Source: Proteobacteria bacterium UBA7415 (GTDB taxonomy: Bacteria; Pseudomonadota; Gammaproteobacteria; Arenicellales; Arenicellaceae). From it: 64,000 bases of DNA. Within the stretch, counting starts at the first letter, position 1. The number at the start of each line of letters is the position of its first letter. Below the pieces are notes generated by a model, which was not told the DNA's origin, searched no databases, and saw only the letters and a program-made list of their open reading frames with translations. The DNA is taken from positions 1 through 64,000 of the forward strand of contig DKML01000009.1 in assembly GCA_002470515.1 (NCBI GenBank), written 5' to 3'. The translations under genes and the position numbers were made by a program. Shown here one piece after another: positions 17,727 through 27,302 of this stretch.

Positions 17727-18851
17727 TCATGCTCGTTTCTTTCTCACTCTAAACTTAGTCTCGGGCAAGCCAATTACTTGTATCTGGCACCGTCCGTAAG
17801 ATTTGGGGATATCAATCACCGTGTCAGCCGACAACGAAAGTTTCTTATAGCCCGCGTCACACCTTAGCTCAGCAGTTTTTAGATCTTCAGCCTCTCCTGT
17901 AATCCTCAAAACATGATTGAGGGTCTCGATAAATACGGATCCATTTTTGCGGATTGTGTAGTAAGTCGACCTATTCTTAGCGATCGCTTTTTGGATGTCG
18001 AACCTTGAAATACTTTCAACTAATCTATGTTTTCTCTTAGTCGTATTGGGCAAATCGTATTGGTTCATCTCATTAAGCGCTGCCGCTGTGTTACCTTGAG
18101 CCAACGTCAAAGAGATTAGAGCTAAGTCGATGTTGACGTTAAAACTCGAACCAAAGCAGTTAAAGCGGTCTTGCTCCTCATCGTAATCATCTAGTGCCAT
18201 GTGCCCGTCAAAGTGCTGGAGCAGTTGTAGAGCATCAATTTGCAAATCGCGATCTTTCGCTTTATCGGCAAATTGCTGCATAAGCAAATACGCGTTGGCA
18301 TTGCCGCATCGCGTATTCCGTCGGTTATTGATAATGTTTTGGATTTGACCTTGTAGATTGTCTTTTCTCGCTCGGCGCAGAGAGCTACTCTGAACTTCAC
18401 CTTTTAACTCTTTTAGTATTCTGATGGTGCGTGCTTGAACTCCGTTATATTGACCTTCCATTTCGTATTTTACGGTCACTACGTATCGACCAATGACGGG
18501 CTCGCCATCCACTTTTGCTGGATTAAACTTATAACCCTTAACCGCAGCTAAAGCTGATTTATGAAATACATCAGAGGTGGAGCGCAAAACGGCCAGCTCG
18601 AATGGCTTTCCTTCGGTATCGACCATCATCGTTAATTCAACGAATCCTGTCGTGCCATATCTCGATGCGCTTTTTGGGTATATTGGTGGATCGCGATCAA
18701 CGAGGAGCGGCCTTGTGTATTTCACATCGCTGGAAAACGGCTCGATTGAGTAAGAATGCCGATTATCTGCTTTTGCGTTAGCTGAAAAAACCAAACAGGC
18801 TAAGCAAAGCCAGACGAGCTTAGATTTGAACGAGAGGATTTTGTGCGCCAT
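17727..18851 (-). CDS. Secreted protein: TonB_C-like domain plus unknown C-terminal domain (paralog B)
   Basis: From the ATG at 18851 it has 374 residues with a signal peptide (LVWLCLACLVFSANAKAD). Residues ~52-130 are TonB_C-like: PPIYPKSASRYGTTGFVELT, MVDTEGKP and SALAAVKGYKFNPAKVDGEP. After a helical middle it ends with a domain sharing a cysteine pair and IPKSYGRCQIQVIGLPETK with paralog A. It is first in the transcript, 65 bases ahead of A, so the pair is a tandem duplication. Such proteins are often annotated as energy transducer TonB, but without a membrane anchor that role is doubtful. Confidence 0.65.
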   Translation of the reverse strand: MAHKILSFKSKLVWLCLACLVFSANAKADNRHSYSIEPFSSDVKYTRPLLVDRDPPIYPKSASRYGTTGFVELTMMVDTEGKPFELAVLRSTSDVFHKSALAAVKGYKFNPAKVDGEPVIGRYVVTVKYEMEGQYNGVQARTIRILKELKGEVQSSSLRRARKDNLQGQIQNIINNRRNTRCGNANAYLLMQQFADKAKDRDLQIDALQLLQHFDGHMALDDYDEEQDRFNCFGSSFNVNIDLALISLTLAQGNTAAALNEMNQYDLPNTTKRKHRLVESISRFDIQKAIAKNRSTYYTIRKNGSVFIETLNHVLRITGEAEDLKTAELRCDAGYKKLSLSADTVIDIPKSYGRCQIQVIGLPETKFRVRKKRA

Positions 18852-18972
18852 CGGAATCATTTATTCTGTGAATATCTTTTTTACTTTTAATTGATGCGTG
18901 TGTCCTACTAACGCCTTGCTAAACGGCACACGAATGTGTGTCCGAGCTTGTTGAGCAACTTGTTACTAAGCT

Positions 18973-19188
18973 TTACTTCCACGATAGATCAGGCCTTCTA
19001 TCGTTAGCAACACAGTCCCGCAGATAGAGATTAATTAGACTCTGATAGGCGATACCAGTGTCTTCAGACATCTCCTTAAAATAATTGATGATCTCGTCAG
19101 ACATTCTTATCGTCACTTGCCTTTTTAGCTTCGCGACATAAGGATTCTTTCGAGATTTCATTTTCGAAAAATCATATTCTTTTCTCAT
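18973..19188 (-). CDS. brnA: BrnA-type antitoxin
   Basis: A 71-residue ribbon-helix-helix antitoxin. RKEYDFSKMKSRKNPYVAKL, QVTIRMSDEIINYFKEMSE and AYQSLINLYLRDC are the BrnA signatures. The RHH part binds its own promoter and the remainder masks the toxin. Its ATG overlaps the toxin stop codon (ATGA), so toxin and antitoxin are translationally coupled in the usual toxin-first order. Confidence 0.88.
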   Translation of the reverse strand: MRKEYDFSKMKSRKNPYVAKLKRQVTIRMSDEIINYFKEMSEDTGIAYQSLINLYLRDCVANDRRPDLSWK

Positions 19189-19472
19189 CTTGATGGCCCT
19201 CGGTAAAATGTTTTTTCTTTAGATGTGGCTTTTCTAGCTGAAATTAATCGGATCAATTTACCCTCATTTATTTCGCAATGTACTACCACCAGCAGCCTTG
19301 ATTTGATGCTCCAACCAAGCAAAATAAAGCGATCCTCACTACCCGAATTATCTGAGTCAAAAAATTGCTGAGCATATTCGTCAAAGAAAACTGACTGCGC
19401 TTCATCGAAAGAAACCTTATGTTTCCTTAGATTGGATGCTGCCTTTGCTTCGTCCCATTCGAAATCAATCAT
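19185..19472 (-). CDS. brnT: BrnT-type ribonuclease toxin
   Basis: A 95-residue RelE-fold toxin. FEWDEAKAASNLRKHKVSFD at the N-terminus and LIRLISARKATSKEKTFY at the C-terminus match the BrnT family, including the catalytic basic residues of the HKVSF and SARKAT segments. It would cleave RNA and halt growth when the antitoxin is lost. The ATG has no ribosome binding site, and the predicted promoter would place the transcript start at or next to the ATG, so it may be leaderless. Confidence 0.88.
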   Translation of the reverse strand: MIDFEWDEAKAASNLRKHKVSFDEAQSVFFDEYAQQFFDSDNSGSEDRFILLGWSIKSRLLVVVHCEINEGKLIRLISARKATSKEKTFYRGPSR

Positions 19473-19474
19473 AC

Positions 19475-19506
19475 ATACATTATATGTATAAAAATATGGA
19501 AATCAA
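19475..19506 (-). promoter_or_regulatory. brnTA promoter with overlapping palindromic operator
   Basis: On the minus strand, TTGATT (19501-19506) and TATAAT (19479-19484) are spaced by 16 bases. The inverted repeat ATACAT-TAT-ATGTAT (19475-19489) covers the -10 box. This is the expected place for BrnA to repress its own operon. Confidence 0.65.
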
Positions 19507-19918
19507 CGGCAGTCTTAGTAACAGCTCATTGGTGTGCATGCGCGTTTTCTGCTTTTTTGTAAAACAGATAAACGAGTGTAAGTGTTTATTTTTGATTGAA
19601 TAGTTATTATTTCTATCAGTCCCCACGGTAGAAAAGTGTGCTTGCGCGTTATTATTCCAGCCCCTAATTTAAGTCTTTTTTTTCATTTGGTTTATTGGGA
19701 ACAGGCTCGCTGTAAACGTGCGGCTAGGTGTGGATGCCGTGCGATATTCTTAGCGCCGCCCTGATACGCTGTATTTACGTACAGTTTGGTGTGTCGTTTG
19801 CGACACAACTCAAATGGTGCGTGTCTCAGATGAATAATCTGCCGTTATTACCTGATATTGTCGAATTTAGCGTTCTGAAATTGTTGCCTAATCGACCGAC
19901 TTATCGCTTGGTCTAGGT
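19507..19918. other. Intergenic region with small inverted repeats
   Basis: No gene is supported; a 62-codon frame at 19728 has no homology I know and no ribosome binding site. At 19790-19807 TGTGTCG pairs with CGACACA around TTTG, and just before it CTGTA pairs with TACAG. Neither has a T-run, so they are not clear terminators. Confidence 0.4.
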
Positions 19919-21013
19919 TTAGTCCGTTCCAACAAAAAAGCCATTTTGGATCGGCATAAGATCACGCGTTGGAACCCCGAGTTGCTGCGCTGCAGTAATG
20001 GGCCAGTAGGGGTCTAGCAAGCTATGGCGCGCCATTAGAGCTATGTCAGCCGTTCCGCTCGCAATAATTTCTTCGGCGTATTGGGCGTTGGTGATTGCCC
20101 CTACAGCCATAGTTTTGATATTTGCACCTTCGCGGATACGACCGGCTAGACCAACTTGTTCTGCCGTGCGGTCGCCCATTGAGCTGCGTGCTGCTGGTGA
20201 TGCGCCGCCACTCGAGCAATCAATAAAGTCGACTCCACGCTGGCCTAACCATTTAGCCATTTCGATATTGTCTTCGCAGACAAGACCGCCTTCAACCCAA
20301 TCGGCGACGGATAAGCGTACAGCTAGCGGTTTATTGTCTGGCCATACCGCTCTAACCGCTTCTACCGTTTCGAGCATAAAGCGCGCTCGATTACGCAAGC
20401 TGCCGCCATACTCATCATCGCGATGGTTTACTAAAGGCGAGAAAAAGCTGTGGAGTAAATAGCCGTGTGCGCCATGTATTTCTACTAAGTCGTATCCCGC
20501 CGCTATAGCACGATGAGTAGCTGCTACAAATGCCGCTTGTACGTTCTTAATGTCGGCTTTGGTCATTTGGCTAGGCGCTTTCATCAAACGAGTGCCGTCT
20601 TGATCGAATGCTTGATCACTTGGCCCAACAATAGGCCAGCCGGCTTCTTTGTCGGCTAGATGTACGCCGCCATCCCATGGTCGGGCAGACGATGCTTTAC
20701 GACCCGCATGCGCTAACTGAATCCCAGCAACTGCGCCATGCTGCTTAACAAAGTTGTTGAGCTTGATCAGCGGTTCAATTTGATCGTCATTCCAAAGTCC
20801 AGCGCAGCCAGGGGTAATTCGCCCTTCGGGTACAACAGCTGTTGCCTCGGCAATAATTAGGCCAGCGCCGCCAACCGCTCGTGATCCTAGTTGTACCAAA
20901 TGCCAGTCATTTGCTACACCATCGTTCGAAGAGTATTGGCACATTGGAGACACGCCAATACGATTACGGAAAACAATGTCTTTGACTTTTAACTCGCTGA
21001 AAAGCTGACTCAT
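19919..21013 (-). CDS. NADH:flavin oxidoreductase, YqjM/XenA type
   Basis: An FMN-dependent old-yellow-enzyme of 364 residues that reduces activated alkenes. The YqjM-class signature PMCQYS, with its redox-tuning Cys near residue 25, is present. QLAHAGRKAS and HGAHGYLLHSFFSPLVNHR supply the FMN and substrate His residues. It is the last gene after oadGAB and the carbonic anhydrase, 62 bases downstream, and probably shares their transcript. Natural substrate unknown. Confidence 0.88.
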   Translation of the reverse strand: MSQLFSELKVKDIVFRNRIGVSPMCQYSSNDGVANDWHLVQLGSRAVGGAGLIIAEATAVVPEGRITPGCAGLWNDDQIEPLIKLNNFVKQHGAVAGIQLAHAGRKASSARPWDGGVHLADKEAGWPIVGPSDQAFDQDGTRLMKAPSQMTKADIKNVQAAFVAATHRAIAAGYDLVEIHGAHGYLLHSFFSPLVNHRDDEYGGSLRNRARFMLETVEAVRAVWPDNKPLAVRLSVADWVEGGLVCEDNIEMAKWLGQRGVDFIDCSSGGASPAARSSMGDRTAEQVGLAGRIREGANIKTMAVGAITNAQYAEEIIASGTADIALMARHSLLDPYWPITAAQQLGVPTRDLMPIQNGFFVGTD

Positions 21014-21075
21014 ATATTTCTTCTGCGGATGAAACCGCCTTGAGCGTTATTGGTCTGGCACGACCAGTTTAGGTG

Positions 21076-21597
21076 TTAGTCGATAACCTTGAGTTCTTTT
21101 TTGTATTGCTCAGACTTACTCATGTAGTGGTCTGCACCCATCTGCAACATCTTAATGACTTTCTCGCCAAGTTCCTTAACAGGCGTAGCAGGAGCGCCTA
21201 GTGCCATGTAGCCGTCAGGTATTTCAGTTTTTTCTGTGACTAACGCGCCAGCGCCAATAATACAGTTGTTACCGATTTTGGCTCCATTAAGCACTACGGC
21301 GTTCATGCCTATTAATGAGTTGTCTCCGATAGTACAGCCATGCAGTATTACTTTGTGTCCTATAGTGACGTTCTCGCCAATGTCTAAAGGATAACCTTCG
21401 TCTACGTGCAGCACTGCGCCATCTTGTACGTTACTGCCTTTGCCCACTGTGATTGTGTCGTTGTCCGCACGCAGTACGCAGTTAAACCATACGCTGGAGT
21501 TGTCGTGCATCACAACATCGCCGATCACGTCTGCGCTCGGTGCAATGTAGCAATTGTCTGATAAGGTGGGGCGTTTGTCGCCCAAAGCATATTTCAT
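21076..21597 (-). CDS. Gamma-class carbonic anhydrase family protein
   Basis: A 173-residue left-handed beta-helix with hexapeptide repeats. The three metal-ligand histidines of the gamma class are at H64, H81 and H86, with the typical five-residue spacing in GHKVILHGC. The family (YrdA, CaiE, Cam-like) includes active CO2 hydratases and proteins of unknown activity. It starts 31 bases after oadB ends, so it is likely cotranscribed with the decarboxylase that produces CO2. Confidence 0.85.
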   Translation of the reverse strand: MKYALGDKRPTLSDNCYIAPSADVIGDVVMHDNSSVWFNCVLRADNDTITVGKGSNVQDGAVLHVDEGYPLDIGENVTIGHKVILHGCTIGDNSLIGMNAVVLNGAKIGNNCIIGAGALVTEKTEIPDGYMALGAPATPVKELGEKVIKMLQMGADHYMSKSEQYKKELKVID

Positions 21598-21628
21598 TGT
21601 TTATATTCCTGAAGCCAAAAATAGTAGC

Positions 21629-22801
21629 TTACATTCCTGAAACTAAATTGATCATTACACCCGCGGCTACGGCGGAGCCAATAACTCCAGCCACGTTTGG
21701 CCCCATTGCGTGCATTAACAGATAGTTTTGTGAGTTGTATTCGAGTCCAACTTTGTTGGCTACTCGTGCCGCCATCGGTACGGCTGATACGCCAGCCGCG
21801 CCTATCAGCGGATTAATCTTATCCTTTGATAGGGCGTTCATGAGTTTTGCCATTAACACGCCTGACGCTGTGCCAATGCAAAATGCCACGGCGCCTAACG
21901 CAAGAATTCCGAGTGTTTCTGGATTTAGGAACTTGTCGGCGCTCATTTTAGAGCCCACTCCTAAGCCTAAGAATATCGTAACAATATTGATGAGTGCATT
22001 CTGTGTAGTATCACTTAAACGATTTACTACGCCACACTCGCGCATTAAGTTACCAAAGCAAAACATGCCCAGTAATGGGGCGGCATCAGGCAGCAATAGC
22101 GCAACCAATACTAGTAACGTTAAAGGGAAGACGATCTTCTCGGCCTGAGAAACAACTCGTAGCTGAACCATTTCGATGCGGCGTTCAGCATCTGTAGTGA
22201 GTGCACGCATTATTGGTGGCTGAATAATAGGCACCAAGGCCATGTATGAATAAGCGGCAACGGCTATCGGCCCAAGCAGTTCGGGCGAGAGCTTACTGGT
22301 CACAAAGATGGCGGTGGGGCCATCTGCACCACCAATAATGCCGATGGATGCGGCGTCTCTAATACTGAAGTCCAATATTCCAAAATGCCCTAAAGCCACA
22401 GCGCCAATGACCGTAGTGAAAATACCGATTTGAGCGGCGGCACCTAATAACAAGGTCTTGGGGTTGGCGAGCAGCGGACCGAAATCGGTCATCGCGCCAA
22501 CACCCATAAAAATGATTAGGGGAAATAACCCTGTCTCGATACCCACATGGTAGATGTAGTAGAGCAACCCGCCAGGCGATTCCATATGGCCGAGCGCATC
22601 ATAGATTGGCGCGGCATCAAAGCCTGCGCCGGGGATGTTGGCAAGGATTGTGCCGAAGCCAATGGGGACTAATAGCAGCGGTTCAAAACCTTTGCGAATG
22701 GCTAAGAATAATAAGCCTAAGCCAATCAGCATCATAAAGACTTGACCGAGTTCAACTTGAGCAAGGCCAGAGCTGATCCAGAGAGTATTTAAATTATCCA
22801 T
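21629..22801 (-). CDS. oadB: Oxaloacetate decarboxylase beta subunit
   Basis: The integral membrane subunit (390 residues, about nine to eleven helices) that decarboxylates carboxybiotin and pumps sodium out. The family signature [19 protein letters not shown] contains the conserved Asp of the sodium site, and [21 protein letters not shown] at the end carries the second conserved region. It follows oadA by 20 bases in the standard gamma-alpha-beta order. Confidence 0.95.
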   Translation of the reverse strand: MDNLNTLWISSGLAQVELGQVFMMLIGLGLLFLAIRKGFEPLLLVPIGFGTILANIPGAGFDAAPIYDALGHMESPGGLLYYIYHVGIETGLFPLIIFMGVGAMTDFGPLLANPKTLLLGAAAQIGIFTTVIGAVALGHFGILDFSIRDAASIGIIGGADGPTAIFVTSKLSPELLGPIAVAAYSYMALVPIIQPPIMRALTTDAERRIEMVQLRVVSQAEKIVFPLTLLVLVALLLPDAAPLLGMFCFGNLMRECGVVNRLSDTTQNALINIVTIFLGLGVGSKMSADKFLNPETLGILALGAVAFCIGTASGVLMAKLMNALSKDKINPLIGAAGVSAVPMAARVANKVGLEYNSQNYLLMHAMGPNVAGVIGSAVAAGVMINLVSGM

Positions 22802-22821
22802 AAGGAGTTCCTCAGCGGCCG

Positions 22822-24618
22822 CTATGTTATTTGCAGCAATATATCGCCAACACTGACGCCATCGCCTGCCTTAACGGTGATTGAGCTAATAGTGCCTGCT
22901 CTGGCCGCGCTGATGTTGGTTTCCATTTTCATGGCTTCTAAAACGATCAACGTGTCACCTTCGGCTACAACGTCGCTCACGGCGGCGACTGTTTTAATGA
23001 CCGTTCCCGCTAGAGGCGCTTTTACATCAAATGCGTCAGCGCTCGGTACAGGTGCGGTGTTGACTGCAGGCTTGGGGTTTTGCGTTGAGCCTTGCGCGCT
23101 GTGAAGTGCACTGATGTCGCCACCAGGGGTTACTTCAACTACATAGTCAACGCCATTCACGTTTACGGTGTAAACACTCTCATCTGTTTCCGCCGCTTTA
23201 TCAGCCGCTGCCTGTGGGGCGGTCGGTGCAGGTTCGAAGGCGTCCGGGTTATTACGGTTCTTAATAAAGTTTGTGCCCACTTGTGCGAACAGCGCATAAC
23301 ACAGCACGTCGTCGATAAGATCATCGCCAGTCTTGGTGTCTAAACTTTCTTCTTTAGCCACATCCTTAAACTGAGAGATCAAGGAATCCATCTCTGGCTT
23401 AATGTTGTCCGCTGGGCGGCAAGTAATGGCACTCTCGCCCTCATCTAGAACACGCGCTTGCAGCTCGGCATTAACGGGTGCTGGCGTGGCACCGTATTCA
23501 CCGCGTAGCACGCCGGCTGTTTCTTTAGCTATTGTTTTGTAGCGTTCGCCCATCAAGACATTGATAACGGCTTGCGTACCAACAATTTGAGAAGTGGGTG
23601 TTACTAACGGAATAAAGCCTAAGTCTTCGCGTACTTTCGGGATTTCAGCAAGAACGTCATCTAGTTTGTCTATAGCGCCTTGCTGACGCAGCTGGCTTTC
23701 CATGTTAGTTAGCATGCCGCCCGGTACTTGAGCGACCAAAATACGAGAATCAACGCCTCGCAGAGAACCCTCGAATGACGCGTATTTTTTACGAACTTCG
23801 CGAAAGTAAGCCGAAATTTCTTCTAGCTGAACAATGTCTAAACCAGTATCACGTTCTCCGTCTGCAAAAATAGCAACCACAGACTCAGTTGCCGAGTGTC
23901 CATAGGTCATCGACATTGAAGATATCGACGTATCAACATTGTCGATCCCCGCTTCTACGCATTTCATGATTGTTGCTGTCGATAATCCAGTCGTCGCGTG
24001 AGCGTGAAGTTGAATTGGTATATCGACGGTTTTCTTAAGTTCCTTGACCAGCTCATAGCCTACGTAAGGTTTAAGCAAACCCGCCATGTCTTTTATACAA
24101 ATTGAATGAGCACCAGCGTCTTCCAATTGCCGAGCCATATCCAACCAAGCTTGGGTGTTATGCACAGGACTCACGGTGTAAGACAACGTGCCTTGCGCAT
24201 GTTTACCTACATTACGCACAGCTTGCAGCGCGGTGGTCATGTTGCGCATATCGTTCATGGCATCAAATACGCGAAACACATCAATGCCGTTAATCGCGCA
24301 GCGTTCTACAAACTTCTGAACTACGTCATCGGCGTAGTGGCGGTAACCCAATATGTTCTGACCGCGAAACAGCATTTGTTGTGGCGTATTGGGCATGGCT
24401 TTTTTGATCTCGCGGATGCGGTCCCACGGGTCTTCGCCTAAGTAACGAATGCACGAGTCAAAAGTAGCACCACCCCACGACTCCATCGACCAATAGCCGA
24501 TGGCATCGAGCTTTTCTGCAATCGGCAGCATGTCGTCAATGCGCATGCGCGTGGCAAGAAGTGATTGGTGGGCGTCACGCAAAACGACTTCAGTAATGCC
24601 GAGTTTGTGAGATGTCAT
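22822..24618 (-). CDS. oadA: Oxaloacetate decarboxylase alpha subunit
   Basis: A 598-residue biotin enzyme that transfers the carboxyl group of oxaloacetate to biotin. The carboxyltransferase TIM barrel opens with [17 protein letters not shown] and includes [10 protein letters not shown] with metal-ligand histidines. A helical association domain follows at ~300-450. An Ala/Pro-rich linker leads to the C-terminal biotinyl domain, with the biotin Lys at about residue 564 in EAMKMET. The complex turns oxaloacetate into pyruvate and CO2 while exporting sodium. Confidence 0.95.
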   Translation of the reverse strand: MTSHKLGITEVVLRDAHQSLLATRMRIDDMLPIAEKLDAIGYWSMESWGGATFDSCIRYLGEDPWDRIREIKKAMPNTPQQMLFRGQNILGYRHYADDVVQKFVERCAINGIDVFRVFDAMNDMRNMTTALQAVRNVGKHAQGTLSYTVSPVHNTQAWLDMARQLEDAGAHSICIKDMAGLLKPYVGYELVKELKKTVDIPIQLHAHATTGLSTATIMKCVEAGIDNVDTSISSMSMTYGHSATESVVAIFADGERDTGLDIVQLEEISAYFREVRKKYASFEGSLRGVDSRILVAQVPGGMLTNMESQLRQQGAIDKLDDVLAEIPKVREDLGFIPLVTPTSQIVGTQAVINVLMGERYKTIAKETAGVLRGEYGATPAPVNAELQARVLDEGESAITCRPADNIKPEMDSLISQFKDVAKEESLDTKTGDDLIDDVLCYALFAQVGTNFIKNRNNPDAFEPAPTAPQAAADKAAETDESVYTVNVNGVDYVVEVTPGGDISALHSAQGSTQNPKPAVNTAPVPSADAFDVKAPLAGTVIKTVAAVSDVVAEGDTLIVLEAMKMETNISAARAGTISSITVKAGDGVSVGDILLQIT

Positions 24619-24715
24619 AGTTATTCCTATCTAATAGCGGTTTTTTAGAACTCAGTACTCTGAGGACTGTTGGATCTTAATAATTGCCGATCCAAGAAAG
24701 CCAAAGCAGCGTGAG

Positions 24716-24979
24716 CTATTTTCGTTGGCGGTAAAGAGCGATAGCTTGCTTGATCGCGGAACGGACATCGTCATTGATGTCAGGGTTGTTTGGTTTAGAA
24801 CTTGGCGTAGTGTTTGATGGGCTGTTAGCGGCGACAGCTATGTTCTCTTGTGGTGCAAATTTACGCACCAGAAGTGACATTGTCTTTGTGGCGAATACGA
24901 GAACAGTAAGGAATACGAAAACAGTACCCATGCCGTAAATGAGCAGGGAGACTCCTTGTTGAATAAGATCTGGTTCCAT
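24716..24979 (-). CDS. oadG: Oxaloacetate decarboxylase gamma subunit
   Basis: The small membrane subunit that assembles the decarboxylase and binds zinc. I place the start at the ATG at 24979 (87 aa) because GGAGAAAG precedes it and the protein then begins MEPDLIQQGVSLLIYG, as in homologs; the longer open frame to 25045 is not needed. One helix (GMGTVFVFLTVLVFATKTMS) is followed by a cytoplasmic tail. It is the first gene of the oad unit. Confidence 0.88.
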   Translation of the reverse strand: MEPDLIQQGVSLLIYGMGTVFVFLTVLVFATKTMSLLVRKFAPQENIAVAANSPSNTTPSSKPNNPDINDDVRSAIKQAIALYRQRK

Positions 24980-25121
24980 TACGTGTCTTTCTCCAAATTT
25001 AACTAATACAAAACTAACATTGAGTGACCACCATACGGTGCGCACCGCTGCGTGGAAATACCTGTGCGCTGGAGCTATCTTCGTTGATTACTTAAACGCA
25101 CTCAGGTCTGTGGTTGAGCTA

Positions 25122-26396
25122 TTAGTCTGTTGAGTTAAAAAACTCTACTAATACTCTATGCAAATATTCGCAGTCTTTGGCGCCGGCTGTTTCACGAATC
25201 GAATGCATAGCCCATTGGGGCGCACCGATATCGATTGTTTCGATGCCTAACTCGGCCGAAATAATCGGGCCAATAGTACTGCCACAGCCCATATCACTGC
25301 GCACTACAAACTGTTGAAACGGAACGTCTGCTTTTTTACAGAGCCGCTGGAAACGCGCCGAACTAACACTGTTCGTCGCATAACGTTGGTTGTTATTGAT
25401 TTTAATCACCGGGCCGTTGTTTATTTTGGGGCCATGATTTTGATCGTGTTTGTCTGCGTAATTCGGATGCAGCGCGTGCGCATTGTCGCACGAGATCATT
25501 CTTGATCGACTGATCATCTGGGTCAGGTCTTGAGCATCAGACGTTAAACGTTCAAGCACCGATTTAAGAAAGGGGCCTTGCGCACCACTTGATGAGGCAG
25601 ATCCTATTTCTTCATGGTCGGTAGCTACAAATAGTCGGCATTGTTTTTGGTCTGAGTCCAGTAACGCTTTGGCTCCAATAAAAGTGCTCAGTAGGTTGTC
25701 TAGGCGAGCGGCCGAAATAAATTCGTCATTTAAGCCCGTAATGCCCGAGCTTTGAGTGTCGTAACAAGACAGCTCATAGTCCAGTACCGAATCGACATCG
25801 CCGCTGCATTGCTCCACTAACAGCGCTTTGAATGAAGCTTCGTCGTCTATTTGGCCTATAACGACCGGTAAATGTTTTTGCGCGTTGACTGTACTGGCTT
25901 CGTTGGCTGTGCGATCTAAATGTATCGCCAGGCTTGGGACTCGAGCTATAGGTGATTTAAAGTCAATCAACTCATCGAACGCCTCACCAGACTTTAGAGT
26001 GCCACTCACTCGTCCAGCGATGGATAGATCGCGGTCAAACCAAGTATGCAACAACACCCCGCCATAGACTTCTACGCCGAGTTGCCAATAGCCATGTACT
26101 TTTATGTCGGGAATGGGCTTGATTCGTAAACATGGGCTGTCAGTGTGTGCCCCTACCATATTGATGCCAGCACTTGCGTTTGATGGATTGTTGAACGCAA
26201 TAAACGAAGAGTTGTTACGCCTTATGTAATACTTACCTTGCGGCTCTAACGACCACCGAGTGCCCTCATCAAGCTCAACATAGCCAGCCGCCGTAAACAG
26301 TGAGGCCAGAGACTGAGTGGCATGAAAAGGGGTAGGTGAGCCATCAATGAAGTGGCAAAGCTGCTCGGCAACTGACGGTGAGTCCTGCTTGGGCAT
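25122..26396 (-). CDS. apeB: M18 family aminopeptidase
   Basis: A 424-residue zinc aminopeptidase related to yeast aminopeptidase I and DNPEP; it removes acidic or neutral N-terminal residues. The metal and catalytic motifs are VGAHTDSPCLRIKP (His ligand and Asp), TDHEEIGSASSSGAQGPF (catalytic Glu pair) and IGAPQWAMHSIRE (His ligand). FDRDLSIAGRV is also typical. It stands alone upstream of oadG and may have its own promoter in the 220 bases before 26618. Confidence 0.93.
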   Translation of the reverse strand: MPKQDSPSVAEQLCHFIDGSPTPFHATQSLASLFTAAGYVELDEGTRWSLEPQGKYYIRRNNSSFIAFNNPSNASAGINMVGAHTDSPCLRIKPIPDIKVHGYWQLGVEVYGGVLLHTWFDRDLSIAGRVSGTLKSGEAFDELIDFKSPIARVPSLAIHLDRTANEASTVNAQKHLPVVIGQIDDEASFKALLVEQCSGDVDSVLDYELSCYDTQSSGITGLNDEFISAARLDNLLSTFIGAKALLDSDQKQCRLFVATDHEEIGSASSSGAQGPFLKSVLERLTSDAQDLTQMISRSRMISCDNAHALHPNYADKHDQNHGPKINNGPVIKINNNQRYATNSVSSARFQRLCKKADVPFQQFVVRSDMGCGSTIGPIISAELGIETIDIGAPQWAMHSIRETAGAKDCEYLHRVLVEFFNSTD

Positions 26397-26617
26397 AATT
26401 CGCGATACTCGGCAAAGTTAGAAAACTGGATAAAGTAGTATACTCAGAGCATCGAGACAGTGCGAGTGGTCATAGGCTATGTTGTTCTAGATTTTGGTTA
26501 CAGGTTCATAATTTAGACGCCTTAGATGGTTTTAGTAACTCGGTGGAGTGTTACTATTGAGCTTGCAGGGTCACATTGATCGTCTTGACCTTTTTGCTTA
26601 ATTCTTTGGAGTAAGAC

Positions 26618-27112
26618 GTGTTTTATTCACTATTGATCATCGCAGGCATCATCGTCCTTATTTGGGGTAAGAAACGCTTTGCTGAATTGCCGCCAGAGCA
26701 GCGCAAAAGCGCACTCACTAACTGGGTGCTCATTGGTGCAGCTGCACTCATTGTTGGATTAGTGCTTGCTGGGCGTGCACCATGGTTAATGGGCGTTCTT
26801 GCTGCATTGATGGCCGTGGCGGGTCGTGTTGTTCAGCTGGCGAGCTATATGCCAATGTTTAAGAAACTATTTGGCCAAGAAGGTCCAGCGCAAAGTGGTG
26901 GTCAACAATCTCAATCAAATACAAGTCAAGCGCCTAGCGTAAGTATGGACAAGCAACAGGCTGCCGAGATCTTAGGGGTAGCGAAAGACGCGGATGTCGA
27001 AGAGATCAAGTTAGCCCACAAGCGCTTAATGCAGAAGTTGCACCCTGATCGAGGGGGTAGTGATGCTCTAGCCAAACAGATTAATAAAGCCAAGGATGTG
27101 CTTTTGTCTTAA
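26618..27112 (+). CDS. Membrane J-domain protein
   Basis: The start is a GTG at 26618 with GGAG six bases upstream. Residues ~2-17 and ~35-75 are membrane segments, a Gln/Ser-rich linker follows, and the last ~60 residues form a J domain with the essential HPD in LHPDRGGSDALAKQINKAKD. The arrangement (membrane anchor, then J domain, HPDRGG) resembles TIM14/DnaJ-like bacterial membrane proteins that recruit DnaK to the inner membrane. The client is unknown. Confidence 0.85.
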   Translation: MFYSLLIIAGIIVLIWGKKRFAELPPEQRKSALTNWVLIGAAALIVGLVLAGRAPWLMGVLAALMAVAGRVVQLASYMPMFKKLFGQEGPAQSGGQQSQSNTSQAPSVSMDKQQAAEILGVAKDADVEEIKLAHKRLMQKLHPDRGGSDALAKQINKAKDVLLS

Positions 27113-27302
27113 TGATTGCCGTAAGGCGGGTATTCGCCCGCTATCCCAGCGAAAATAGTGTTTTGAGTCATTTGGGCTAAGTTAGAAAGGACTTTCTAAT
27201 TAGGGGGTAAATTCTAATTCAAGAGAATATAGTGCCTTCATCGAATTACCGATACATCTTTCATTTAGAGCGCGCTCTAAAAGGCAATAAGAGGACACAA
27301 AC

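Noticed and set aside
16570-18851. Calling the two proteins energy transducer TonB
   Set aside because: They have cleavable signal peptides and the TonB_C-like fold is near the N-terminus with no membrane anchor, no ExbB/ExbD nearby.
19728-19916. 62-codon plus-strand frame between brnT and the OYE gene
   Set aside because: No ribosome binding site, no recognisable motif, and it overlaps palindromic intergenic sequence.
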